A DNA stretch of 24,449 bases from a virus. Shown one piece after another: positions 14,300 to 21,935 of the stretch. The stretch spans positions 1 through 24,449 of the IMG/VR virus record IMGVR_UViG_3300044858_000331; one strand, given 5' to 3'. Position 1 is the first letter of the stretch. Each line of letters starts with the position of its first letter. A model generated the notes under the pieces. It did not search any database. It worked only from the letters and a program-made list of their open reading frames with translations, and was not told the DNA's origin. A program made the position numbers and the translations under genes.

Positions 14300-14643
14300 C
14301 GCCTAACCTAATGAGTGAACGCGATCTAAAAAACTCAATAGTGAACTTTGCACGTAGTTACGGCTGGCTAGTTCACCACGATTTACCAAGCCAACGCGCT
14401 AACGGCAGTTGGGCTACAGCAGTACAAGGCGACAGCGGTTTTCCCGATTTAGTGTTAGTTCACCCGGGCAACCATATTAAACGTTTGCCAGCACAAATTA
14501 TTTATGCCGAACTTAAAACGCAACGTGGCAAACTAACTACAGGTCAGCAACAATGGTTAGACATTTTGCAGGCAGCAGGGCAAACAGCGGTAGTTTGGCG
14601 CCCTGCAGATTTACAAGCAATCTTTACCAAACTGATGGTATAA
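14296..14643 (+). CDS. VRR-NUC domain nuclease (Holliday junction resolvase-like)
   Basis: The 115-residue protein consists only of a VRR-NUC domain of the PD-(D/E)XK superfamily. GFPDLVLV supplies Asp51, YAELKTQRGKL supplies Glu72 and Lys74, and TTGQQQWLDIL supplies Gln84 or Gln85 and the following helix; the N-terminal SERDLKNSIVNFARSYGW contributes a conserved Glu near position 8. Such stand-alone proteins cleave branched DNA. In a phage this would clear recombination or replication intermediates before packaging. It starts at ATGA with the preceding stop; ATG at 14311 is an alternative start that keeps the domain. Confidence 0.88.
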   Translation: MTPNLMSERDLKNSIVNFARSYGWLVHHDLPSQRANGSWATAVQGDSGFPDLVLVHPGNHIKRLPAQIIYAELKTQRGKLTTGQQQWLDILQAAGQTAVVWRPADLQAIFTKLMV

Positions 14644-14645
14644 AA

Positions 14646-15473
14646 ATGCTTACAGTAGGCAGCCTCTTTAGTGGCATTGGCGGTTTAGATTTAGGTTTAG
14701 AACGTGCAGGCATGGAAATAATATGGCAGTCAGAAATTGACCCTTACTGCAACAAAGTATTAAAAAAGCATTGGCCCGAGGTGCCTAACTATGGAAATAT
14801 TAAAGAAATTGACTGGTCAAGAGTGCCAAGACCTGACGTTATTTGCGGTGGCTACCCCTGCCAGCCCTTTAGCACCGCAGGAAAACGACGAGGAACTGAT
14901 GACCCTCGACACTTGTGGCCATGGGTTAGAGACGCCATTAGCAACTTACGACCACGCTACGCAATTTTGGAAAACGTCAGAGGCCATCTCACTATGGGGG
15001 GAACCACAGTTATTGGTGAACTTGCCGAAATCGGGTATGACGCGGAATGGCGTATTGTTTCAGCAGCAGGAATGGGCGCGCCCCATAGACGCGACAGAAT
15101 TATCATTGTGGCCTACCCCAACAACGCAAGAGAACGAACACCCGGGGGCAACATGGAACAGCAAGGGGCGAAGGGTAGCACCCAGCGGAGTAACTCATGG
15201 AATGAACTTGGCCGACGCAGTGCAAATGTGGCCAACACCAACAGCAGACGACGCCAGCAACGTGAACCCGAAACCAAACCGCTTTCGTGGGCTAGTAGCA
15301 GCAGTGAACGAAACTACGCCAACTGGTGGAAAACTGAACCCAGCGTGGGTCGAGTGGTTAATGGGGTTTCCAATCGGGTGGACAGACTTAAAGGATTAGG
15401 TAACGCAGTAGTGCCGCAAGTTGCGGAATATATAGGCCGCCTTGTAATGGCAGCCGAACTAGATAACTCATAG
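14646..15473 (+). CDS. DNA cytosine-5 methyltransferase (Dcm family)
   Basis: The 275-residue enzyme transfers a methyl group from S-adenosylmethionine to cytosine and probably protects phage DNA from host restriction; no partner endonuclease is present. Motif I is LFSGIGGLDLGL at 7-18, motif IV GGYPCQPFS at 68-76 with nucleophile Cys72, motif VI ENVRG at 109-113, motif VIII GAPHRRDRIIIVAYP at 144-158, and motifs IX-X GRVVNGVSNRVDRLKGLGN to about residue 262. The target-recognition stretch (about 160-230) is unusually poor in hydrophobic residues and rich in Asn, Arg, Ser and Gln. A start at 14553 would add 31 residues read out of frame from the nuclease gene, so ATG 14646 is chosen; its ribosome binding site is weak. 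A second gene lies inside it (14791-15399). Confidence 0.93.
   Translation: MLTVGSLFSGIGGLDLGLERAGMEIIWQSEIDPYCNKVLKKHWPEVPNYGNIKEIDWSRVPRPDVICGGYPCQPFSTAGKRRGTDDPRHLWPWVRDAISNLRPRYAILENVRGHLTMGGTTVIGELAEIGYDAEWRIVSAAGMGAPHRRDRIIIVAYPNNARERTPGGNMEQQGAKGSTQRSNSWNELGRRSANVANTNSRRRQQREPETKPLSWASSSSERNYANWWKTEPSVGRVVNGVSNRVDRLKGLGNAVVPQVAEYIGRLVMAAELDNS
14791..15399 (+). CDS. Nested overlapping gene inside the methyltransferase (+1 frame)
   Basis: This 202-codon frame lies wholly within the methyltransferase gene, shifted by +1. GAGG at 14778-14781 with a 9-base spacer gives it a stronger ribosome binding site than its host gene. The protein reads as real: FWKTSEAISLWGE at 59-71, LPKSGMTRNGVLF at 78-90, two WPTPT motifs at 107-111 and 147-151, and KLNPAWVEWLMGFPIGWTDL at 181-200. 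From memory the SGM-x-R-x-G, WPTP and LNP-x-WVEWLMGFP-x-GWTDL series marks a phage protein family often encoded near Dcm genes and sometimes annotated loosely as methylase. Its function is unknown. The conserved bases serve both frames: LNPAWVEWLMGFP and EPSVGRVVNGVSNRV are the same DNA. Confidence 0.75.
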   Translation: MEILKKLTGQECQDLTLFAVATPASPLAPQENDEELMTLDTCGHGLETPLATYDHATQFWKTSEAISLWGEPQLLVNLPKSGMTRNGVLFQQQEWARPIDATELSLWPTPTTQENEHPGATWNSKGRRVAPSGVTHGMNLADAVQMWPTPTADDASNVNPKPNRFRGLVAAVNETTPTGGKLNPAWVEWLMGFPIGWTDLKD

Positions 15474-15474
15474 A

Positions 15475-15673
15475 CCTAAGCCATTCGCACGGCAGTTGGT
15501 AACACTCGGTAACGAGGGTAGATCGACGCGCCCTGAAACATGCAACACGAAATGGTTTAGGCAAGGCGTTGAGGCGGGCTGTAAACATAATCAGCCAAGT
15601 AAGTAATGCTAGGTAACGGACTGAGTGCAACCCGTGGGCGGGCATTACTGCATTAGGCTTAATGGTGCCGGCA
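15475..15673 (+). other. Structured non-coding island upstream of the terminase
   Basis: The 245 bases between the methyltransferase stop and the leader peptide hold no convincing gene but several base-pairing elements in series. CCTAAGCCATT at 15475-15485 pairs with AATGGTTTAGG at 15551-15561 (11 pairs, one G-U) and encloses CTCG-GTAA-CGAG at 15505-15516, a hairpin with a GNRA loop. GGCTG 15577-15581 pairs with CAGCC 15592-15596. AGTAATGC 15602-15609 pairs with GCATTACT 15642-15649, and CATTA 15651-15655 with TAATG 15660-15664. TGCCGGCA at 15666-15673 is a perfect palindrome. After this an A/C-rich unstructured stretch leads to the next gene. It could be a structured RNA, the cos or packaging site, or an origin. 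The position before terL and the HNH domain favours a packaging role. Confidence 0.5.
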
Positions 15674-15718
15674 TAAACAAACCGATAACAAACCCAACCC
15701 AACCGAGGTAAACCCGAC

Positions 15719-15805
15719 ATGATGAACTACTACTACTCAGCATTAGCAAGCCGCGCAAGCGGCGCGGTAGCCCAAGCGAAGCGCGGGAGTAGCCATGCCA
15801 AGTAA
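15719..15805 (+). CDS. Possible 28-residue leader peptide ahead of terL
   Basis: ATGATG at 15719 opens a 28-codon frame (MMNYYYSALASRASGAVAQA, then KRGSSHAK) that ends with TAA at 15803-15805, overlapping the terminase start by 11 bases. GAGGT at 15705-15709 gives it a good ribosome binding site with a 9-base spacer, better placed than that of many larger genes here. Its translation would bring ribosomes to the terminase ATG. The peptide is basic and Ala-rich with no recognisable domain. It could be a coupling leader or a chance frame. Confidence 0.42.
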   Translation: MMNYYYSALASRASGAVAQAKRGSSHAK

Positions 15806-17558
15806 ACGCGAAGGCCCACGCCCACGCAACCAAGCCGACTACAAACGCAACAAACAAATACTGTTAGCAGAAAACCCATTCTGCCATTGGTGCAACATGC
15901 CGGCCACGGAAGCAGATCACCTAATCGAAGTAGATCGAGGCGGCGACAACTCACTAGAAAACATGGTCAGCGCCTGCAGAAAATGCAACGCAACACGCGG
16001 AAACAAGTACAGGGCTGCACGTGACGCAGGAAAATACACTGCCGCAAACCCAATGCCAGTAAGGGAAATAGAACACGAACACTCACAGCGTTTTTTTGGG
16101 GTATCGACTCCTGCCCCCGTCTCATCCTTTTCTATATCCCATAAGGGTTTGGCGGAACTGGCGCCGACTGGCCACGATCTACCCCGACTGGAAACGATCA
16201 CGCACAGTGGCGAACGATCTAGCGCTAGCCGCATATTGGGGTTTGCCCGTGACGTGCTTGACGTCGAGTTAATGCCGTGGCAGGTACGCGCGTTGCATGG
16301 TCAAACCGCTGTTGCTGATGATGGCAGCAGGCCCCGGGTTAGTTTGGTGTCTGTCGCCCGGCAGAATGGTAAAACAGTTTGCATAGCCTCGCTACTTGGC
16401 GACTGGTTGCTTAATGAGGCACGGGAAAGAGGTACCCCGCAAACGGTTATTAGCGTGGCGCACAAATTGGATTTGGCTACAGCGCTGTTTAATTATTTGG
16501 CGCCGATACTGGAAGTTAAATGCGGGGCCGAAGTTTCATGGAGTTATGGCCGCCAAAAACTAACTATGCCCGACGGCAGCGTTTGGCATATTAGGGCGGC
16601 TACCCCGGGCGCTGGTCACGGTTACAGCGTAGATTTGCTGATAATTGACGAGGCTTGGGCGGTATCTACTGAGGCCATAGACCAAGGTTTATTACCTACC
16701 CAGCGCGCACGCAAAAACCCTTTATGCAGTATGTGGAGTACAGCGGGCGACAGTAGCAGCGTTGCCATGTTGCGTTGGCGTGAACAGGGTTTACGAACTA
16801 TTGACGAAGGCAAACCCGGCAGCCTTTACTTTGCTGAGTGGTCACCTGACCCCGCCAAAATGGATTTGATGACGCCTGCCGCGTGGGCTATGGCTAACCC
16901 AGCGTTGGGGTACACCCTCGATATGGAAGTGATAGCGGCTGAGGCTGAGGCCCCGAACCGTAACGCGTTTCTACGAAGTTCGGTTAATACGTGGACTGCT
17001 GCCGCCGCTGGGTGGTTAGAACCCGGGCAGTTTGCAGCCTGCCAAACTGACGCTGTAGCCCCACCGGGCGGAGTGCTAGCAATTGAGGTAGGCGAGGATA
17101 GCGGCCACTTTTACGGCGTGCGCGCTGTCATATCGGGAACAAAAACGCACGTGGTAACCGCGTTCGTGGCTGACACTATGGCCGAAATGTGGCGGCATGT
17201 TGAGGCAGAAATAGTTAAAGCCCCAAACCTAAAACTGGCTATAGTGCCGTCGCTGGAAGTTCACTGCCCGCCAAACCTATTAAGACGGGCAACCATTGTT
17301 GGCTACCGTGAACTAAACCGGTGGACTGCTGCCGCGCGTTCGATCATTGTTGAGGGCCGCCTGTTGCATAACGGCGAACACTTACTAACAGAACACGTCG
17401 AAAAGGCAACATTGGTTAAACACAATGGCAACATAGTTATAAGTTCGCAACGATCACCCGGGCCTATCTCAATGGCACGCTGTTTAGTGTTTGCTGTTGC
17501 CTTAGTCGGCAAACCTGCCGCTATGGGCAAACCCATAATAGTTAGCGCTGCTGGCTAG
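15795..17558 (+). CDS. terL: HNH endonuclease fused to terminase large subunit (complete)
   Basis: The 587-residue DNA-packaging motor joins two usually separate proteins. Residues 20-75 are an HNH nuclease: zinc-binding Cys30/Cys33 and Cys61/Cys64, ADH at 40-42 with the catalytic His42, and CNATRGNK at 64-71. A Ser/Pro-rich linker covers about 95-140. The ATPase follows: MPWQVRALHGQ (adenine/Q region, 160-170), Walker A SVARQNGKT (186-194), Walker B LLIIDE (281-286) and WSTAG (314-318). The nuclease part (about 425-587) begins LAIEVGEDSG, where Glu431 stands at the place often occupied by Asp. HNH proteins encoded next to terL are needed for cos cleavage in HK97 and related phages, so the fusion puts both activities in one chain. 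GGAG at 15786-15789 precedes the ATG by 5 bases. No small terminase is recognised. Confidence 0.93.
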   Translation: MPSKREGPRPRNQADYKRNKQILLAENPFCHWCNMPATEADHLIEVDRGGDNSLENMVSACRKCNATRGNKYRAARDAGKYTAANPMPVREIEHEHSQRFFGVSTPAPVSSFSISHKGLAELAPTGHDLPRLETITHSGERSSASRILGFARDVLDVELMPWQVRALHGQTAVADDGSRPRVSLVSVARQNGKTVCIASLLGDWLLNEARERGTPQTVISVAHKLDLATALFNYLAPILEVKCGAEVSWSYGRQKLTMPDGSVWHIRAATPGAGHGYSVDLLIIDEAWAVSTEAIDQGLLPTQRARKNPLCSMWSTAGDSSSVAMLRWREQGLRTIDEGKPGSLYFAEWSPDPAKMDLMTPAAWAMANPALGYTLDMEVIAAEAEAPNRNAFLRSSVNTWTAAAAGWLEPGQFAACQTDAVAPPGGVLAIEVGEDSGHFYGVRAVISGTKTHVVTAFVADTMAEMWRHVEAEIVKAPNLKLAIVPSLEVHCPPNLLRRATIVGYRELNRWTAAARSIIVEGRLLHNGEHLLTEHVEKATLVKHNGNIVISSQRSPGPISMARCLVFAVALVGKPAAMGKPIIVSAAG

Positions 17559-17566
17559 TATTGGTT

Positions 17567-17628
17567 TGGCACTGGCTGGAAGTTACCTAGTCTTTTCGTC
17601 GGGAACTGATCGGGCCTAGTCAGTGCCA
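17567..17628 (+). promoter_or_regulatory. terL-portal hairpin, second copy
   Basis: This is identical to 1249-1310, although the upstream terminase sequences differ between the copies. The arms are 17567-17579 and 17616-17628. Confidence 0.45.
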
Positions 17629-17661
17629 CCAAACTTTTACTAGATATGGCAAACTAAACCT

Positions 17662-18744
17662 ATGGGCCTTTTTACACGTGCTACCGCTGACAGCCGCGAA
17701 CCTGTAGTAAAGGCCGCCGCCGGCAGTAATGTCGGTATGTCGCAACTCGATAACTTTTATGCGTTTACGCAAGGCAACACACGCCAACGCGCTATGAGTG
17801 TGCCGGCCATTACCCGGGCGCGCGATCTGTTGGCAAGTGTCATTGGTTGCACGCCACTAAAAATGTATAACGAAATGTGGAACGGCGAAGAAATGGAAGA
17901 GGTAGATATAGCGCCGCGTAGTTGGTTGCGTCGCCTTGACCCAGCGCTACCAAACAGCACACTATTTGCGTGGTTATTTGATGATCTTTTTTTTACTCAG
18001 CGGGCGTTTTTAGCGATCACCGCGCGCACTGCTGACGGTTTCCCTAGCGCGTTTCAGCGTATGCCTAGCGCCATGGTATTAACGCAGGATCAGGCAGGCC
18101 CCGTTTTCTTTGCACCGTCTAAACAAATAATGTTTAGCGGGTTGCCAGTAGACCACCGCGACGTCGTGCAATTTATTAGCCCTATCCAAGGTTTGTTATT
18201 TACTAGCCCTAACGCTGTTTTAACGTCGCTTAAACTCGAAGGCGCCCGGTTGCGATCTGCTGCTAACTCACTGCCCAACGGCGTATTGCGCCAAGTTGGC
18301 GGCGAACCATTAAGCGGCGAGGAACTGCAACAACTGTCGCAAAGTTTCGAGGCCGCACGACTTACGAACACTGTTGCCGCATTAAATGAGTTTGTTACCT
18401 ACACCGAAACCACTACAGACCCCAGTAAACAAATGCTGGTTGAGGCCTCAGAATATCAGGCACTAGAAATAGCCCGGCTAGCAAACTGCCCGCCATATTT
18501 GTTAGGTGTAGCAACTGGTAGTTACTCATACCAAAACAGCACCCAAGCGCGGCAAGATTTATATATGTTTGGCGCCAAATTGTTTATGGACTGTATTAGC
18601 GAAACGCTAAGCGCAGATAACGTGCTACCGCGCGGCACGTACGTAAAGTTTGATATAGAGGACTACCTAAGCGAAAACTATTTGATGGAAAAAGAAAACG
18701 AAAACTACGACACTGCCGAAACTGGAGTAATGCCCAATGCTTAA
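17662..18744 (+). CDS. Portal protein, second copy
   Basis: The 360-residue product is identical to that of 1344-2426. It has the same 8-base overlap with the protease-capsid gene. It follows the complete HNH-terminase gene here, so this copy shows the packaging order terL-portal intact. Confidence 0.93.
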   Translation: MGLFTRATADSREPVVKAAAGSNVGMSQLDNFYAFTQGNTRQRAMSVPAITRARDLLASVIGCTPLKMYNEMWNGEEMEEVDIAPRSWLRRLDPALPNSTLFAWLFDDLFFTQRAFLAITARTADGFPSAFQRMPSAMVLTQDQAGPVFFAPSKQIMFSGLPVDHRDVVQFISPIQGLLFTSPNAVLTSLKLEGARLRSAANSLPNGVLRQVGGEPLSGEELQQLSQSFEAARLTNTVAALNEFVTYTETTTDPSKQMLVEASEYQALEIARLANCPPYLLGVATGSYSYQNSTQARQDLYMFGAKLFMDCISETLSADNVLPRGTYVKFDIEDYLSENYLMEKENENYDTAETGVMPNA

Positions 18745-20278
18745 ACTAACTCAGCAAGAATTAACACTCGACGCGGCAGGCCCCGACGGCATGCCACGCC
18801 GCACACTGGCGGGCCTTGCCTTGCCGTACAACGTGCAAGCCACGGTAAGCGACGGCACTAAAGTTATGTTTATGCCGGGCAGCCTTGACGCTGGCGGCAA
18901 AATGCCCAAATTATATTTGGGCCATGACAGCACGCAGGCCGTAGGTTTGGTAACCGCTATGGTAGACACACCCGGCGGCATGATGTACGAAGCCCGCATA
19001 AGCGAAACCACGCTAGGAAACGAAGCGCTAGTACTGGCCGCTGACGGCGTTTTAGACGCAGTATCCGTAGGCGTAAACCCCACAAAGTTTAGTTACGACG
19101 CTGAAGGCGTAATGGTGATCGAGGCCGCCCAGTGGCAAGAATTAAGCCTCGTGCCGTTCGGTGCGTTTGCTGGCGCGTCAGTAGATCGAGTGGCCGCCAG
19201 TATCCACCAACAGCCCGACGAAGTAGAGTTAAATGATAAACAGGAACCCGTAGAGGAGAATAACGAAATGTCAAACCCAGTAGAAACCCCAGCCGTTATC
19301 GAAGCCGCACCAATGGCCCAGCCATTGTACGCGCAGCCACGCAATTTTAAGTTGCCATCGGCTAGCGAGTTTATCGCTGCAACAATTCAGGGCGGCGGCG
19401 TACTTGCCGAAATGAACGCACGTATTCAGGCAGCAGCGCCAAACATTACTACCACTGACACCCCCGGCCTGTTACCAGAAGTGCTGACCACAAATGTCTA
19501 CGATTCGCTTAACCCGATCAGACCGTTTGTTAGCGCTATTGGTGCTAAGGCCATGCCACAAAGCGGCGCAACATTCCGCCGCCCAGTCATTACGGTACGC
19601 CCAGTAGTAACACAGCAGCCAACGGGCCAACTAAACCAACTTGACCCAAGCACTGTTACCGTTGCTAATAACAACGTAAACAAATTGACATTTGGAACAT
19701 TTGTAACAATGTCTGAACAGGATTTAGACTGGACTGACCCAGCCTCGATTAACATTGTGTTAAACCAGTTGGCAATCGCTTACGGCCAAGCAACTGATAA
19801 CTATGCAGTAGATACTTGCCATGCAGCAATTACACAAACTTCATCAGTAGCCGACACTTCAGATCCTGCCGACTGGATCGCCGCTATCTATGATGGCGCC
19901 CGTCAAATTAGCCAAACCAGCAACTACCTACCTACCCATATGTTCGTTACACCGGGTACGTGGGCAGCGTTGGGTTCATTGGTAGACAGCACAGGCCGCC
20001 CAGTATTCCCACAGATCGGCGCTATGAACGCACCGGGCGAACTGTCAGCCAACTCATGGAACGGTAACCCGCTTGGTTTGGTACTTGTAGTAGACAAGCA
20101 CGCACCCGGTTCATTCATGGGACACGCAGCAGGCCCAGCAGCAGGGTTCGAGTTCTACGAACAGCAAAAGGGCGCTATCTCGGTAGACGTACCAAGCACA
20201 CTTGGCCGCACTATTGCCTACCGTGGCTACGCAGCCGCGTTCATGGCAGACGCAACCAAGTTCGTTAAGTTCGTCTGA
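18737..20278 (+). CDS. Prohead protease-major capsid fusion, second copy
   Basis: The 513-residue product is identical to that of 2419-3960, with the same GGAG before the start and the same domain order: U35-like protease, acidic linker, HK97 capsid fold. Confidence 0.93.
   Translation: MLKLTQQELTLDAAGPDGMPRRTLAGLALPYNVQATVSDGTKVMFMPGSLDAGGKMPKLYLGHDSTQAVGLVTAMVDTPGGMMYEARISETTLGNEALVLAADGVLDAVSVGVNPTKFSYDAEGVMVIEAAQWQELSLVPFGAFAGASVDRVAASIHQQPDEVELNDKQEPVEENNEMSNPVETPAVIEAAPMAQPLYAQPRNFKLPSASEFIAATIQGGGVLAEMNARIQAAAPNITTTDTPGLLPEVLTTNVYDSLNPIRPFVSAIGAKAMPQSGATFRRPVITVRPVVTQQPTGQLNQLDPSTVTVANNNVNKLTFGTFVTMSEQDLDWTDPASINIVLNQLAIAYGQATDNYAVDTCHAAITQTSSVADTSDPADWIAAIYDGARQISQTSNYLPTHMFVTPGTWAALGSLVDSTGRPVFPQIGAMNAPGELSANSWNGNPLGLVLVVDKHAPGSFMGHAAGPAAGFEFYEQQKGAISVDVPSTLGRTIAYRGYAAAFMADATKFVKFV
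19268..20278 (+). CDS. Internal capsid start, second copy
   Basis: This is the counterpart of 2950-3960. GAGGAG at 19253-19258 precedes the in-frame ATG by 9 bases, giving a 336-residue free capsid protein. Confidence 0.7.
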   Translation: MSNPVETPAVIEAAPMAQPLYAQPRNFKLPSASEFIAATIQGGGVLAEMNARIQAAAPNITTTDTPGLLPEVLTTNVYDSLNPIRPFVSAIGAKAMPQSGATFRRPVITVRPVVTQQPTGQLNQLDPSTVTVANNNVNKLTFGTFVTMSEQDLDWTDPASINIVLNQLAIAYGQATDNYAVDTCHAAITQTSSVADTSDPADWIAAIYDGARQISQTSNYLPTHMFVTPGTWAALGSLVDSTGRPVFPQIGAMNAPGELSANSWNGNPLGLVLVVDKHAPGSFMGHAAGPAAGFEFYEQQKGAISVDVPSTLGRTIAYRGYAAAFMADATKFVKFV

Positions 20279-20299
20279 TAACCGAAAGGTAGGCCAGTT

Positions 20300-20926
20300 A
20301 TGGCCGTCTACTCGGTCACCCATAAACAGTTACTGGACAATTTCGCAGTACTGCAAACCCTCACGCCAAACGATTTAGTAGTAGGCGGCAGTTTTACAGT
20401 TGCAACAGTTGGCGTACCTTTTAACGGCACGTTCACCGTTCGGGCTATACCTGAGTATTTGTTTATTGGCGTAGACGAGTACGGTGATTTACTTTACGAT
20501 TACGAAGTACCGGTACCTAATCAGGTTCTATATTCATGCACGGGAAACAACGTACAACGCAGCGCTGCCAGCGGCACAATTACGTTTACCGAAACTTGCA
20601 CGTGGATTACGGCCACGCAAATAGAAGACTGGTTAGGTATTGGTACAGCGTCGGCACTTGATACGACATTCTTAACCCAATGCGCTTTGGCTGCTAATAG
20701 CCTTGCGTTTACTCGACGTCAAGAGGCAGGCTATATAGACAGCCTTACCACGTCGCCTAATGGGCAGGTAACCCTTGGCACGATCAGCCTTGGCGGTTTC
20801 TTTTACAGGCAGCGTGGCGCGGTAACAGACTTTGCAGCGTTTGACGGTATGGCCGCTGGCAGTTCGGTAGGCCTCAGCCCGGCTATTAAAATGCTGTTAG
20901 GCATACCACGGCCACAGGTTGCCTAA
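20300..20926 (+). CDS. Head-tail connector, second copy
   Basis: The 208-residue product is identical to that of 3982-4608: a beta-rich N-terminal domain followed by an adaptor-like C-terminal half. Confidence 0.68.
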   Translation: MAVYSVTHKQLLDNFAVLQTLTPNDLVVGGSFTVATVGVPFNGTFTVRAIPEYLFIGVDEYGDLLYDYEVPVPNQVLYSCTGNNVQRSAASGTITFTETCTWITATQIEDWLGIGTASALDTTFLTQCALAANSLAFTRRQEAGYIDSLTTSPNGQVTLGTISLGGFFYRQRGAVTDFAAFDGMAAGSSVGLSPAIKMLLGIPRPQVA

Positions 20927-21294
20927 TGCCTGTTGCCTACACCGATCTGTTTAATGAGGCGCTAGACGATCTAGCAGCCACGCTAACGACGGTTACAGGG
21001 CTGCAGGTAGTAACAGACCCCCGTAACCTTGTGCCGCCTTGTGCGTTCATAGACGCGCCTAGTTTTGTGGTTTATGGCGGCGGCGGAAACATAGTGCAAC
21101 TGACCTACACGGTGCGCCTAATTACCCTTGGCCCGGGCAACCTTGACGCGCAACGAAACCTAATGCACCTAGCAAGTTTGGTAGTAGGTAAAAACGTTGC
21201 CGTAACCGCTGGCCGCCCTACTATTGCTGTTATCGGTGGGGCCGAAATGCCCGCCTACGATTTAACTATAGAAATGCAAGCCCAAACCAGTTAG
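20926..21294 (+). CDS. Tail terminator-like protein, second copy
   Basis: The 122-residue product is identical to that of 4608-4976 and begins at the same TAATG junction. Confidence 0.6.
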   Translation: MPVAYTDLFNEALDDLAATLTTVTGLQVVTDPRNLVPPCAFIDAPSFVVYGGGGNIVQLTYTVRLITLGPGNLDAQRNLMHLASLVVGKNVAVTAGRPTIAVIGGAEMPAYDLTIEMQAQTS

Positions 21295-21302
21295 GAAACC
21301 AA

Positions 21303-21482
21303 ATGCCTTACACGATTATTAGCCCACGCTTAGGCGAACCCGGCACAGAATATGACGCCGAAAGTGCAGCCGCCAACGGCATAAACGTAGCGGCCCTAGT
21401 CGAGGGCGGCCTATTAAAGCAATCCACAAATGAAACCCCAAAACCTGCTAAAACTAATAGCAAGAACACACCAAAGGACTAA
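21303..21482 (+). CDS. Small hypothetical protein before the major tail protein, second copy
   Basis: The 59-codon frame is identical to 4985-5164, with AGGAAA directly after the preceding stop as its ribosome binding site. Confidence 0.72.
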   Translation: MPYTIISPRLGEPGTEYDAESAAANGINVAALVEGGLLKQSTNETPKPAKTNSKNTPKD

Positions 21483-21487
21483 CTACT

Positions 21488-21898
21488 ATGGCAACCTCAA
21501 CTTATCTCAGCAATCCGAACGTGACCGTGAACGCAGTTTCTTTGCAGGATCAGTGCCAAGGTTTGGTTTTTACGCGCACTATTGAGGCGCTGGAAAGTAC
21601 CGCGTTTGGCACAACGTCACGCAGTTACACTGCTGGCCTAGAAAACTCCACGCTGCAACTTGATTTGTACGCGTCGTTTGCCGCTTCGGAAACTTACGCA
21701 ACGCTTAAAGCATTGGTAGGCACCTCGGTAACCGTTTCGTGGTCACCGTCAGCAACCAGCCCCGGCACTGCTACCAACCCAACCATGACCCTTACAGGCG
21801 CATACTTGGAAGCGATCCCTTACACAATGGCACTAGGCGCATTGGGTACCGTAAGCGTTACCTTTACAGGCGGCGTTTACTCAGTAGTCGAAGTTTAA
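21488..21898 (+). CDS. Major tail protein, second copy
   Basis: The 136-residue product is identical to that of 5170-5580. Confidence 0.83.
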   Translation: MATSTYLSNPNVTVNAVSLQDQCQGLVFTRTIEALESTAFGTTSRSYTAGLENSTLQLDLYASFAASETYATLKALVGTSVTVSWSPSATSPGTATNPTMTLTGAYLEAIPYTMALGALGTVSVTFTGGVYSVVEV

Positions 21899-21935
21899 TT
21901 AAAGCCGGCAACGGCCCGACACAAAGGCAGGCACA

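Noticed and set aside
14553-14645. Upstream start for the methyltransferase
   Set aside because: The 31 extra codons are an out-of-frame reading of the end of the nuclease gene. Motif I begins right after ATG 14646, as is usual for the family.
15475-15673. tRNA, tmRNA or CRISPR in the non-coding gap
   Set aside because: No cloverleaf with a GTTC-type T loop, no 7-base acceptor stem at the right distance, and no regularly spaced repeats were found.
15388-15720. A 110-codon reverse-strand frame across the non-coding gap
   Set aside because: Its product is Leu/Arg-rich with no domain, no ribosome binding site was seen, all other genes are on the + strand, and part of it is antisense to the methyltransferase end. 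The stem-loop content explains the region better.
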